A stretch of 64,000 nt of DNA from Flagellimonas maritima (GCF_003269425.1 NZ_CP030104.1:3629001-3693000); one strand, 5' to 3'. Positions 46,618 through 55,472 are shown, counted from the first letter of the stretch. Notes: generated by a model not told the origin, from the letters alone. Numbers and translations: made by a program.

Positions 46618-47478
46618 GTGAAAATTTCAAATCTATTTTATAATGATTTTAAAAAATTGAGATTTATCTGGCGAGTTGTGATATTTATCTGTTTGCTGTC
46701 ACTTGCCATTGCACCGCTCACCTTAATCAATAACACTATTTTACAATTCTTTGGTGCAGTAGTAATATTGATCATATGCTTATATCTTAACTCAAAATAC
46801 CTTGATAAGAGAAACTTTTCAGATTATGGTTTGGTATTCAAAAGAGAAACTTTGACCTATTGCGCTATTGGAGTTTTAATAGGTAGTTTTTCCGTTATAT
46901 TTATTTTTCTTATTGGAATAAATACTGGTATTTTATCAGCATCCAACATGTTAACGGCTCCAAGTTCTATATCATTACTTTCATTTGCTCTAAAAATGTT
47001 TCTGGTCGCTATTTTGGAAGAGACATTTTTTAGGGGATACCTGTTTACAAGTACTAATGATGCTATTAAATCAAAAAAAGTATCAGCAAAAAAAGCGGTT
47101 TTAACAGCACTTGTCCTATCCTCCGTTCTTTTTGGACTTGCGCATTTTAATACTAGTAATGTATCTATTTTTTCAATTGTGCTACTCTCAATAAATGGTA
47201 TGGTCTGGTGTATTCCTTTTATAATGACCAAAAATTTAGGAATGTCCATTGGATTACATACTACTTGGAACTTTGTCCAAACCCAAATTGGGTTTACAAT
47301 GAGCGGCAATAAAGCGGTCCGACCCCTTTATAACATAGAAAATCTTGGTCCCGATTGGTTAACTGGTGGGGCCTATGGTCCAGAAGCCGGGCTCTTGGGG
47401 CTTATTGGCTTTTTAACAATGTTGCTGCTGTCGCTGGCTTACTTGAAGCTAGTTCGCAAAAAATCAAGTATACAATAA
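46618..47478 (+). CDS. CPBP-family intramembrane glutamic endopeptidase
   Basis: 286 residues from a GTG start at 46618 preceded by AAGAAG. Eight or so transmembrane helices. The three ABI/CAAX-protease motifs are present: EETFFRGYLF (Glu pair and Arg), FGLAHF (His) and the C-terminal MSIGLHTTWNFVQ (His/Asn). Bacterial members act in bacteriocin immunity or peptide maturation; no substrate gene is adjacent. Confidence 0.87.
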   Translation: MKISNLFYNDFKKLRFIWRVVIFICLLSLAIAPLTLINNTILQFFGAVVILIICLYLNSKYLDKRNFSDYGLVFKRETLTYCAIGVLIGSFSVIFIFLIGINTGILSASNMLTAPSSISLLSFALKMFLVAILEETFFRGYLFTSTNDAIKSKKVSAKKAVLTALVLSSVLFGLAHFNTSNVSIFSIVLLSINGMVWCIPFIMTKNLGMSIGLHTTWNFVQTQIGFTMSGNKAVRPLYNIENLGPDWLTGGAYGPEAGLLGLIGFLTMLLLSLAYLKLVRKKSSIQ

Positions 47479-47509
47479 CAGGAAACATTATATAGTATTG
47501 ATTTATGTG

Positions 47510-47734
47510 TTATTCGTTTCTAGAAATCGGTTTATCCTCATAAAAATCCTTAAAGGTCTTATCCGTAGTATAGTCATCGGTCAACACTTTATAGACAGTT
47601 ATTACCAACATTGTTTGACCAAATACCGTTAAATAAAATACCCAGTTAAAGGCCATGTTCATGGATGCAAATATCGTAACGGTAACCAAAATCAAGGTCG
47701 TCAATGCCAACCAGTTCATTGCGGAAAATTTCAT
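47510..47734 (-). CDS. small conserved membrane protein
   Basis: 74 residues with two transmembrane helices (about 7-26 and 30-50) and a charged C-terminal tail DDYTTDKTFKDFYEDKPI. I recognise the pattern as a widespread short flavobacterial protein with no assigned function. It lies between the CPBP gene and the photolyase cluster, on the opposite strand to both. Confidence 0.65.
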   Translation of the reverse strand: MKFSAMNWLALTTLILVTVTIFASMNMAFNWVFYLTVFGQTMLVITVYKVLTDDYTTDKTFKDFYEDKPISRNE

Positions 47735-47808
47735 CTTCTATTTTTTACTGCAATTTAATGATAAATATTAGAATGTTTAACTTAAATCTAAAATTGTTAA
47801 ACATTTTG

Positions 47809-47816
47809 TATCTTTA
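47809..47816 (+). promoter_or_regulatory. possible promoter of the photolyase/cryptochrome cluster
   Basis: TATCTTTA, one mismatch from TAnnTTTG, about 56 bp before the first gene of the cluster. Confidence 0.3.
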
Positions 47817-47871
47817 TTTGTAGCTTCGTAAAAGCAATATAACGGTACTAATTTTCAAAATCCCAAAAGAA

Positions 47872-48036
47872 ATGTTCGGATTGTTCAAAAAGAAAACGGA
47901 AAAAGAAAAACTACAGGAGGAATACGCAAAACTCATGCGAGAGGCACATGCACTTTCAACATCCAATAGAAAGTTGAGCGACCAAAAGACCTATGAAGCA
48001 GAAGAAGTCATGAAAAAGATAGACCTTTTAAACTAA
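47872..48036 (+). CDS. Lacal_2735 family small protein
   Basis: 54 residues, very charged: it starts MFGLFKKKTEKEKLQEEYAK and continues as a predicted helical hairpin ending EEVMKKIDLLN. The N-terminus and length match the flavobacterial Lacal_2735 family, of unknown function. It ends 15 bp before the DUF2452 gene and is the first gene of a seven-gene run ending with a photolyase homologue. Confidence 0.75.
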   Translation: MFGLFKKKTEKEKLQEEYAKLMREAHALSTSNRKLSDQKTYEAEEVMKKIDLLN

Positions 48037-48051
48037 AGCGAAAAGATTAGG

Positions 48052-48474
48052 ATGTCAGCAGATAAAAAGCCCGACAATGTAGTTTTCAATACTGAAAATG
48101 AAAAATACGACGCCGCTTTAAAGCCTTACGCCACAAATATAGGTGCACCGAGTATCAAAGCGACCGATAGCATTGCCTGGAAAAATAGAAGCATAAACAA
48201 GTTGAACCATAAGGTTCAGACCAAATTCTTGGAGCTAAAGACGGAGTATGAGAAAATGCTCCAGGAATTTGAATACAATAAACTCATTTTTGAAGCTAAA
48301 TTTAGTTTTGAACCTATAGTTGGTGAAATCTATCATCTTTACCAACGGGAGAATGGCGAATCCTTTTTATCCCTAATCGCTCCCGAGCAATGTAATTTTG
48401 ATGCGCTGGGCAGTTTCTACCTAAATGCAGACCAGATATGGCAAAAAGTAACCTCTAACGATGACGAAAACTAG
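48052..48474 (+). CDS. DUF2452 domain protein
   Basis: 140 residues. PDNVVFNTENEKYDAALKPY at the N-terminus, then a coiled-coil-like segment (about 46-80) and a compact C-terminal part with FEPIVGEIYHLYQRENGESF are the DUF2452 pattern. No catalytic motif is visible. It overlaps the next gene by 14 bp, suggesting co-translation. Its role is inferred only from the neighbouring photolyase genes. Confidence 0.82.
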   Translation: MSADKKPDNVVFNTENEKYDAALKPYATNIGAPSIKATDSIAWKNRSINKLNHKVQTKFLELKTEYEKMLQEFEYNKLIFEAKFSFEPIVGEIYHLYQRENGESFLSLIAPEQCNFDALGSFYLNADQIWQKVTSNDDEN

Positions 48475-48748
48475 AAATTTTAGCGAAAGGGAATTGGACC
48501 GAATCATAGAAATGGCATGGGAAGACCGTACCCCTTTTGAAGCTATACTATTTCAATTCGGTTTACTGGAGAAAGAAGTCATTAAATTGATGCGGAGCAA
48601 CCTTAAGGAAAGTAGTTTTAAACGTTGGCGGAGACGCGTGAACAGTGGGGTAAGCCAAAAACATCTAAAGAAACGCAATCCCGAAATCAACCGTTTTAAA
48701 TGCTCCCGACAAAAAGCAATTTCAGGAAATAAAATCAGTAAACGATAA
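48461..48748 (+). CDS. TIGR03643 family protein
   Basis: 95 residues. ELDRIIEMAWEDRTPFEAIL, then FQFGLLEKEVIKLMR and SSFKRWRRRV, are the family's landmarks. The core looks like a helix-turn-helix, and the C-terminus is strongly basic, compatible with nucleic-acid binding. The family is usually encoded beside photolyase/cryptochrome genes, as here. Its stop overlaps the next ATG (TAATG). Confidence 0.85.
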   Translation: MTKTRNFSERELDRIIEMAWEDRTPFEAILFQFGLLEKEVIKLMRSNLKESSFKRWRRRVNSGVSQKHLKKRNPEINRFKCSRQKAISGNKISKR

Positions 48749-49845
48749 TGCTACCTTTTCCCGTTTCCTTTGATGAGATTCTTAACCGTGTCGATTTGGT
48801 GGATCCTGTTGCTTATGGCTCCTCTAGAAATTATATAGATGGAGCGGTAAGTTATTTATCGCCCTATATTTCAAGAGGCGTCATCTCAACAAAATTTGTG
48901 ATGTCCAAAATATTGGAACGTGGACATCATACATACAAAGTGGAAAAGTTTATCCAAGAACTGGCTTGGCGCGATTATTGGCAACAGGTTTGGATAGCCA
49001 AAGGGAATGAAATCAATACCGATTTAAAACACCAACAAACACCGATAGCAAATTGGTCAATACCTAAATCCATAGTAGAAGCGACTACTGGAATAATAGC
49101 GATAGATAATTCCATTCAACAGCTTTATGAAACAGGCTATATGCACAATCATTTGCGGATGTATGTTGCTTCCATTGCTTGCAATGTGGCCCAAAGTCAC
49201 TGGAAAGCTCCCGCGCAATGGCTCTATTATCATTTATTGGATGGAGATTGGGCCAGCAACGCCTTGAGCTGGCAATGGGTAGCGGGTGCCAATAGCAACA
49301 AAAAGTATTATGCCAATCAGGAGAATATCAATACATATTGCCGAACTAATCAAAAGAATACGTTTTTGGATGTTTCCTATGAAACTTTCAATACTAGCAT
49401 GGAAATTCCGGGTAGGTTAAAAGAAACGGAATCCCTAAATCTGAAAACCGAGCTACCTGAAATGGAACCCCTTTCAATCGATGAAAATCTTCCTGCCTAC
49501 ATTTATAATTTTTACAATCTTGATTCCGAGTGGAAAAAGGATACTTCTGCAAATAGGGTTCTGTTGTTGGAACCTTCTCATTTTAAAAACTATCCCGTGT
49601 CTAAAAAATCAATTGATTTTGTATTGGCGACTTCAAAAAATATTAAGAACATACAGATTTATGTAGGTGAATTTAAAGAACTGGTCGCATCACATAATCT
49701 GAAAGACATCCATTTTAAGGAACATCCATTGAATGCACATTACAAAGGCACCGAAGAACCCAGAGATTGGATGTTTAAGGTAGAAGGATATTTCCCTTCC
49801 TTTTTTGGATTCTGGAAAAAATGTAAAAAACAACTTAAATATTAA
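48748..49845 (+). CDS. photolyase/cryptochrome-like FAD-binding protein lacking the N-terminal antenna domain
   Basis: 365 residues. The FAD-binding domain begins almost at the N-terminus: SYLSPYISRGVIS (35-47), FIQELAWRDYWQQVW (68-82), TGYMHNHLRMYVAS (129-142) and LDGDWASNALSWQWVAG (164-180), all typical photolyase C-terminal-domain motifs. The alpha/beta antenna domain that normally precedes them (about 130 residues) is absent. Instead, about 115 residues from 250 onward follow it, with alternating strands and helices (RVLLLEPSHF, IDFVLATSKNIKNIQIYV). That could be a relocated or unrelated Rossmann-like module. DNA repair versus light sensing is undecided. Confidence 0.8.
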   Translation: MLPFPVSFDEILNRVDLVDPVAYGSSRNYIDGAVSYLSPYISRGVISTKFVMSKILERGHHTYKVEKFIQELAWRDYWQQVWIAKGNEINTDLKHQQTPIANWSIPKSIVEATTGIIAIDNSIQQLYETGYMHNHLRMYVASIACNVAQSHWKAPAQWLYYHLLDGDWASNALSWQWVAGANSNKKYYANQENINTYCRTNQKNTFLDVSYETFNTSMEIPGRLKETESLNLKTELPEMEPLSIDENLPAYIYNFYNLDSEWKKDTSANRVLLLEPSHFKNYPVSKKSIDFVLATSKNIKNIQIYVGEFKELVASHNLKDIHFKEHPLNAHYKGTEEPRDWMFKVEGYFPSFFGFWKKCKKQLKY

Positions 49846-49853
49846 AATCATAG

Positions 49854-50480
49854 ATGCACTATACCAGCGAAGACATTAAACAATTGGATAAAGTAACCCG
49901 CTTAAAAATCATTAATTCGGTTACGGGTATAAAGCCTGCCAATCTTTTAGGTACTATAAATAATGAAGGACTAACGAATCTCGCCGTATTTAGTTCCATT
50001 ATACATTTGGGCAGCAATCCTGCATTATTGGGTTTTATTGTAAGGCCCACTGGCGAAGTACCTAGGCATACCTATGAGAATATTAAGGAAAATGGTTCCT
50101 ATACCATCAACCACATTCATCCAAAATTTGCGGAGAATGCCCACTATACTTCCGCTAAGTTCGATGGGAATATATCCGAGTTTGAACGCTGCGGCTTCAC
50201 CGAAGAGTTTATAGCCGATTTTAAAGCGCCGTTCGTGAAGGAAAGTACATTCAAGATGGGAATGCATTTTAAGGATGCCATCAATATTCCGTTGAACGGG
50301 ACCATTATGGTCATTGGTGAAATTGAACATCTTATTTATCCAGATGATGCGATGATAGCGGACGATATTGACTTGGAAGCTTCCAATAGTGTCGGAATAT
50401 CTGGGCTGAACAGCTATTATTCCCTAAAAAAAATCGGGAAGTACCCCTACGCCAGGGTTAATGAAACTCCCGAATTTTAA
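49854..50480 (+). CDS. flavin reductase-like FMN-binding split-barrel protein
   Basis: 208 residues of the flavin reductase domain type: [26 protein letters not shown] (from about 25) forms the FMN-binding strands, and [20 protein letters not shown] contacts the phosphate. The next ATG overlaps its TAA. In this cluster it might supply or hold reduced flavin for the two FAD photolyase homologues; that is inference. Confidence 0.82.
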   Translation: MHYTSEDIKQLDKVTRLKIINSVTGIKPANLLGTINNEGLTNLAVFSSIIHLGSNPALLGFIVRPTGEVPRHTYENIKENGSYTINHIHPKFAENAHYTSAKFDGNISEFERCGFTEEFIADFKAPFVKESTFKMGMHFKDAINIPLNGTIMVIGEIEHLIYPDDAMIADDIDLEASNSVGISGLNSYYSLKKIGKYPYARVNETPEF

Positions 50481-50611
50481 TGCATAAAAAACAACATCTT
50501 CCAGAAAAAGTCTGCCCTGTTTGCGAACGTCCTTTTTCGTGGCGAAAGAAATGGGAAAAGAACTGGGAAGCGGTTAAATACTGTAGCGAGCGCTGCAGAA
50601 GACATAAGTAG
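50480..50611 (+). CDS. DUF2256 zinc-ribbon-like protein
   Basis: 43 residues with four cysteines, C12-P-V-C15 and C35-S-E-R-C39, surrounding an aromatic/basic segment ([16 protein letters not shown]). This is the complete DUF2256 pattern. It overlaps the flavin reductase stop by one base (TAATG) and ends 3 bp before the photolyase gene. DUF2256 genes commonly neighbour cryptochrome/photolyase genes. It is easily missed because of its size. Confidence 0.88.
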   Translation: MHKKQHLPEKVCPVCERPFSWRKKWEKNWEAVKYCSERCRRHK

Positions 50612-50614
50612 AAA

Positions 50615-52099
50615 ATGAAAAGCGTACATCTTATTTTTCCCCATCAATTGTTTGAAGCATCTCCCCTATTTGACATTTCGGCACCTATTTACTTGGTGGA
50701 AGAATACCTGTTTTTTAAACAATACCCGTTTCACAAACAGAAAATAGCGTTTCACAGGGCTTCTATGAAATCTTATGAGGCTTTCTTAAAATCGAAAAAA
50801 TACGAGGTCATCTATGTGGAATCCATTGATGAAATATCGGATATTCGAAAATTGATTCCAAAATTGTCCGAAGAAGGTGTAGAACATATCAATTACATAG
50901 ACCCAACAGACAATTGGCTGGAAAAAAGGATTCTGCAGGCTTGTGCAGCATGTAACATCAGCACAAAAAAGTTTGAGTCTCCACTATTTCTAAATTCAAA
51001 AGATGACCTTGTTTCTTTTTTTAGAAAAGATAAGAAGAAGTACCACCAGACCAAGTTTTATATAGATGAGCGAAAAAAACGTTACATCCTTTTAGACCCT
51101 GGTGAAAAACCCCAAGGGGGAAAGTGGACGTTTGACAAGGAGAATCGAAAAAAATATCCTGCAAAAAAAATACCGCCACCAGTACAATTTCCGGATGTTG
51201 ATGAATTCTATAGGGAAGCCAAAAATTATGTGAAAAAACACTTTTCCGACCATTTGGGAGAACTTACGGAACACGCCCTATACCCAACAAATTTTGAAAC
51301 GTCCAAAGCGTGGCTCAATCAGTTTTTTGAGCATCGCTTTATGGAATTTGGTACTTACGAGGATGCCATAGTAGCTGAGGAGTCCATTCTCAATCACAGC
51401 GTTCTGACACCAATGTTGAATGTTGGGCTATTAACGCCCTCCCAGATAGTCGATGCAAGTCTGGACTATGCAGAAAAAAATAATGTTCCCATAAACTCCA
51501 CAGAAGGTTTTGTACGACAGATTATTGGGTGGCGCGAATTTATCAGGGGCATGTACGAAGCTCGTGGCACCGATGAGCGAACATGTAATTTCTGGGGATT
51601 CACCAGAAAAATTCCAGCATCATTTTATGATGGCACAACTGGGATATACCCCGTGGACCAAACCATAAAAAAGTTATTAAAGTCTGGTTATTCCCATCAT
51701 ATAGAGCGATTGATGGTGCTTGGAAACTTTATGTTGCTCTGCGAATTCGACCCAAACGAAGTGTACAGATGGTTCATGGAACTATATATTGACGCGTATG
51801 ATTGGGTCATGGTGCCTAACATCTATGGAATGAGCCAGTTTTCAGATGGTGGGCTAATGGCGACCAAACCCTATATAAGCGGCAGTAATTACCTAATGAA
51901 GATGAGCAACCACAAAAAAGGCGAATGGCAAGAAGTATGGGACGGTATGTTTTGGCTATTTATGGATACACATAGGGATTTTTTCACCCAAAACCCAAGA
52001 TTGGGTATGCTCGTTGGCACTTTGGATAGAATGTCTGCCGATAAGAAAGAACGTCTTTTCAATAAAGCAGAGGGATACTTGTCAAGCTTGGAAAGCTAA
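50615..52099 (+). CDS. PhrB-type (FeS-BCP family) photolyase/cryptochrome without the Fe-S cysteines
   Basis: 494 residues. The fold matches the prokaryotic (6-4) photolyase/CryB group: N-terminal antenna domain (VHLIFPHQLF), SHHIERLMVLGNF with the conserved His pair (361-362), and WVMVPNIYGMSQFSDGGLMATKPYISG (397-423). In Agrobacterium PhrB four cysteines bind a 4Fe-4S cluster. Here the aligned places (about 345, 434 and 437, and the following loop) hold Tyr/Pro, Lys and Glu, and the loop itself is short (SNHKKGEWQEVWDG). The only cysteines are 110, 113, 324 and 376. So the cluster is probably absent. Last gene of the operon. Confidence 0.88.
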   Translation: MKSVHLIFPHQLFEASPLFDISAPIYLVEEYLFFKQYPFHKQKIAFHRASMKSYEAFLKSKKYEVIYVESIDEISDIRKLIPKLSEEGVEHINYIDPTDNWLEKRILQACAACNISTKKFESPLFLNSKDDLVSFFRKDKKKYHQTKFYIDERKKRYILLDPGEKPQGGKWTFDKENRKKYPAKKIPPPVQFPDVDEFYREAKNYVKKHFSDHLGELTEHALYPTNFETSKAWLNQFFEHRFMEFGTYEDAIVAEESILNHSVLTPMLNVGLLTPSQIVDASLDYAEKNNVPINSTEGFVRQIIGWREFIRGMYEARGTDERTCNFWGFTRKIPASFYDGTTGIYPVDQTIKKLLKSGYSHHIERLMVLGNFMLLCEFDPNEVYRWFMELYIDAYDWVMVPNIYGMSQFSDGGLMATKPYISGSNYLMKMSNHKKGEWQEVWDGMFWLFMDTHRDFFTQNPRLGMLVGTLDRMSADKKERLFNKAEGYLSSLES

Positions 52100-52288
52100 T
52101 CCAATACAGATAATTCAGGAAATTCCAATTATTCACTACTCGTTCTTATGTAATTGACTCTTCACTATTGCCCATTAAAACCAACCAAAGCAAAAACATA
52201 GCGTCCAGCGAAAATTAAGTGCTATTGTACCCAAACACACTACAACAATACATTTAAAAACTATTTTTGAAGATAATTAAACACCTAC

Positions 52289-53407
52289 ATGGCATCTTTT
52301 GGTTTTGTGGACATCATTTTGTTTTTGGGAGTCAGCCAAGGTCTCTTTCTGTCTATTTCCCTACGATTGATCCAGAATAGAAATGTTGGTGCGAACAGAG
52401 TACTTTCCTTGCTATTATTGATAGCGGCCTTAATGCTTTTTTGTAGAATCTCTGCATATCGGATTCCAGAAGATTGGATATGGCGTTTTGGCATTTTGAT
52501 AGATACTACAATTTTTCTCTTCCCACCGTTACTCTATTTATACGTAAAACGATTGGTTTTCAGGAGTACACCCCCGTTTAAATTGCATTGGTTACATTAT
52601 GCTCCCGCCCTACTTCATGTTTGTTATTATTTCTGGACATTGAGCATTCCGTTATCGGATTTTAATAAACGTTACTTTACAGGAGGTCTAAACTTTATGT
52701 TTTTTCTGGTTGAAGCCACTGGGTTGCTTTCGCTCATTTTTTATTGGATCAAGACATTTTTGCTTATCAAAAACTATCGGGAAGAAGAAAAAAAAGAACT
52801 TTCATACCATCAAAATATAGCTCAGTTTCTCAAATTCTTCATGTTCGCCCTGTTAACTTTTATACTTTTATGGTCGGTCAGCTTTTTAAGCGCAAACATT
52901 CTGGGAAAATATTTTACCTACATCAATTATGTGACCATGTGGATTTCCATTCCTATTTTCATTTACGTTGTAGGATATTTTAGCCTTCGGCAGCCCGAAA
53001 TTTTCAGGGTTCCCGTTCCTTCGAAGGAAAAATCTGAAAAACAGCGTTTAAAGCCCGATGAAATCCAGAAACTTCAAAAACGCCTGCATTACTTCATTTC
53101 GGAAGAAAAAGTATTTCTCCAACCCGACTTTACGCTGAAAAGCTTGGCAGAAAAGATGAACACCTCACGCAACAATCTTTCTTGGTTGCTGAACCAAACC
53201 TATCAAATCTCCTTTTATGATTATATCAATCGTTTCAGAATTAAGGAATTTCTTCTTAAAGTGAATAATGGGGAACATCTGAGCCATACACTTTTGGCAT
53301 TGGCCATGGACGTAGGTTTCAATTCAAAATCTACATTTAATAAGGCCTTCAAAAATGAGATGGGCACTACTCCAAGCGAATACATCAAAAAACATAAAGT
53401 AGCCTAA
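52289..53407 (+). CDS. membrane-bound AraC-family transcriptional regulator
   Basis: 372 residues. The N-terminal 240 carry about seven hydrophobic helices (for example FGILIDTTIFLFPPLLYLYV). The C-terminal 100 form an AraC/XylS domain with two helix-turn-helices: FTLKSLAEKMNTSRNNLSWLL and LLALAMDVGFNSKSTFNKAFKNEMGTTPSEY. This 7TM-AraC arrangement is common in Bacteroidota. It may control the lipoprotein gene 80 bp downstream. Confidence 0.87.
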   Translation: MASFGFVDIILFLGVSQGLFLSISLRLIQNRNVGANRVLSLLLLIAALMLFCRISAYRIPEDWIWRFGILIDTTIFLFPPLLYLYVKRLVFRSTPPFKLHWLHYAPALLHVCYYFWTLSIPLSDFNKRYFTGGLNFMFFLVEATGLLSLIFYWIKTFLLIKNYREEEKKELSYHQNIAQFLKFFMFALLTFILLWSVSFLSANILGKYFTYINYVTMWISIPIFIYVVGYFSLRQPEIFRVPVPSKEKSEKQRLKPDEIQKLQKRLHYFISEEKVFLQPDFTLKSLAEKMNTSRNNLSWLLNQTYQISFYDYINRFRIKEFLLKVNNGEHLSHTLLALAMDVGFNSKSTFNKAFKNEMGTTPSEYIKKHKVA

Positions 53408-53487
53408 AAAGGTCTCATTGTGCCCAAAGGGTCGATACCCATACTCCACACCACTAGTTTTATCCCATAACAATTAAAACTTTAAAT

Positions 53488-54426
53488 ATGAAAACTGGTA
53501 AACTATTATTAAAATCTGGACTTGCATTGGCCTGTCTGGCACTTTTTACACTCACTTCCTGTATTGACGATTTTGACGGTGGAGGCCCTAAGCCCAAAAA
53601 AGTAATCACACTTTTTGGATCGGATTTTCCTGCAAATGACGGACTTCATGTAAACGGCAAAGGAACCGTTTTTGCTTCCAATTTTGGTAAGTTCGACAGC
53701 GTTAAACAGAAATATAGTGGAACCAAAGTATTCAAAATTAAGCGAAATGGTTCTATCTCCGTTAAAGCGAGTGGTTTTGAAGCGCCTATGGGCGGGGTTC
53801 AAGACAGTAAAGGGAATTTCTATTTTAACAATGAGAACAATGACGATGGTATATCTGGGGTGTTGGTCAAGATTGCCCCAGATGGCACTTCATCGCAAGT
53901 AGGAGAAATAGCAGGCTGGCCTTCTGGTCTTGCCATTGATGATTACGATACAATTTATGTGGCCAACTTTAATGCCAGTACGATACACAAGGTCTCACCA
54001 GATGGTGTCATCTCTTTATTAGCCACCGATAATAGGCTTTTTGGATGCGTTGGAATCGATGTGGATAAGGAGGGGAATATAATTACTTCCAATTTTTACA
54101 ATGCAAATATATTGAAGGTGACCCCCCAAGGAGAGGTTTCTCTAATTGCTAATATACCCGATACCACTTTTGGTTTCGCCATAGGCTATATGACTATTTT
54201 GGATGATTATATTTATGCCACGGGTATCAACGAAAATGTTATTTATAAGGTTTCTTTTGATGGAACTTCCGAGATTTTCGCTGGAACAGGGGAAAATTCC
54301 ACTACCGATGGTCTTTTGAACGAGGCAACTTTCTCCCAGCCCAACGGAATAGCTGCGGATGAAAAACGAAAAATACTGTACATTTCCCAATTCGATGAAC
54401 CGGGATTGCGGATGATCAAGCTTTAG
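53488..54426 (+). CDS. NHL/SMP-30-like beta-propeller lipoprotein
   Basis: 312 residues. A lipoprotein signal with lipobox LTSC (Cys about 25) is followed by a beta-propeller of NHL-type blades, recognisable by repeats such as GLAIDDYDTIYVANFNASTI, GIDVDKEGNIITSNFYNANI and GIAADEKRKILYISQFDEPG. It is surface-exposed or periplasmic; binding or lactonase activity is possible but no metal ligands are certain. It follows the AraC regulator and precedes a very strong terminator. Confidence 0.82.
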   Translation: MKTGKLLLKSGLALACLALFTLTSCIDDFDGGGPKPKKVITLFGSDFPANDGLHVNGKGTVFASNFGKFDSVKQKYSGTKVFKIKRNGSISVKASGFEAPMGGVQDSKGNFYFNNENNDDGISGVLVKIAPDGTSSQVGEIAGWPSGLAIDDYDTIYVANFNASTIHKVSPDGVISLLATDNRLFGCVGIDVDKEGNIITSNFYNANILKVTPQGEVSLIANIPDTTFGFAIGYMTILDDYIYATGINENVIYKVSFDGTSEIFAGTGENSTTDGLLNEATFSQPNGIAADEKRKILYISQFDEPGLRMIKL

Positions 54427-54553
54427 TAAAGGTGGCTTCACAATATTCCAGATCAAATTTAGCTTAGGTGCTCAAGACGTTTTGAATCAAGAATGAGGAT
54501 AAAAGAGTTTTGTTCCTAAAACTTTTATGCCTCTTCATAGCAGTAGTTTGCTT

Positions 54554-54595
54554 AAAACCCGTTGTACTTTATTATAATAAAGTACAACGGGTTTT
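54554..54595. terminator. strong bidirectional intrinsic terminator
   Basis: A perfect 42-bp palindrome: AAAACCCGTTGTACTTTATT is fully complementary to the second half, followed by a T-run. It ends the lipoprotein transcript. Confidence 0.92.
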
Positions 54596-54714
54596 TATAT
54601 ATTTCTTGACCTATGGTTTAAATCATAAGTTTTTGACCAAATTAGTATTGCTAAACTGATTATATTACAACCATAATTAAATTCTTGGACACAAATCAAA
54701 AATAATATCGGGTC

Positions 54715-55452
54715 TTGAAACACAAACTATTCTTTATTTTAATCTTTCTTGTATATAAGGGCAATAATGCCCAATCCGCTGAAGAAGTCTATAAATCCAA
54801 GGATTTGAAGATAATTCAGCTTACCGAAAATACATTTGTCCACGTATCGTATTTAGAAACAGAAGATTATGGCAAAGTCGGTTGTAACGGTCTGGTTTTT
54901 CAAAATAATGGAGAGACCGCTGTTTTTGATACGCCAGTGACCAATGCCGCTTCCAAAGAACTGATTGACTGGATAAAGGAATATCTCAACTCAAAAGTAG
55001 CAGCTGTTATCGTAACACATTCACATGAAGACTGCTTGGGAGGATTAAAAGTGTTTCATGAAGCGGGAATAACATCTTATGCCAGCCAGTTAACCTGTGA
55101 ATTCGCAAAAGAGGCAGACCAAGTCGTTCCCCAAAATAGTTTTAAAGGCAAACTTTCGACCAAGGTTGGAAATGAACGTGTACAAAGTTTGTTTTTTGGG
55201 GAAGGGCATACAAAGGATAATATTGTAGGCTATGTTCCCACGGAAAATGTGCTTTTTGGTGGTTGTTTGATAAAAGCGAAGGGAGCTGGAAAGGGTTACA
55301 TTAAAGAAAGTAATTTAAAAGAGTGGCCAAAAACGGTTAAAAAAGTAAAAAGTACACTTACGGATATTAAATTTGTGGTGCCAGGCCATGGAAAATATGG
55401 AGGAACCAACTTGTTGGACTATACGATTACAATGTTCAAAAATGAAATGTGA
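54715..55452 (+). CDS. subclass B1 metallo-beta-lactamase homologue
   Basis: 245 residues from a TTG start that yields a signal peptide ([20 protein letters not shown]). All six zinc ligands of subclass B1 are present: H102, H104 and D106 in [11 protein letters not shown]165 in GEGHTKDN; C184 in GGCLIKA; and H225 in PGHGKYGG. The Lys after the Cys (K187), which contacts the beta-lactam carboxylate in B1 enzymes, is also kept. Usual B1 length. Hydrolysis of beta-lactams including carbapenems is therefore possible, but environmental relatives may have other substrates. It overlaps the rluF reading frame slightly upstream of its chosen start. Confidence 0.87.
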   Translation: MKHKLFFILIFLVYKGNNAQSAEEVYKSKDLKIIQLTENTFVHVSYLETEDYGKVGCNGLVFQNNGETAVFDTPVTNAASKELIDWIKEYLNSKVAAVIVTHSHEDCLGGLKVFHEAGITSYASQLTCEFAKEADQVVPQNSFKGKLSTKVGNERVQSLFFGEGHTKDNIVGYVPTENVLFGGCLIKAKGAGKGYIKESNLKEWPKTVKKVKSTLTDIKFVVPGHGKYGGTNLLDYTITMFKNEM

Positions 55453-55472
55453 TTCTCTGGACCGAACCAAAG

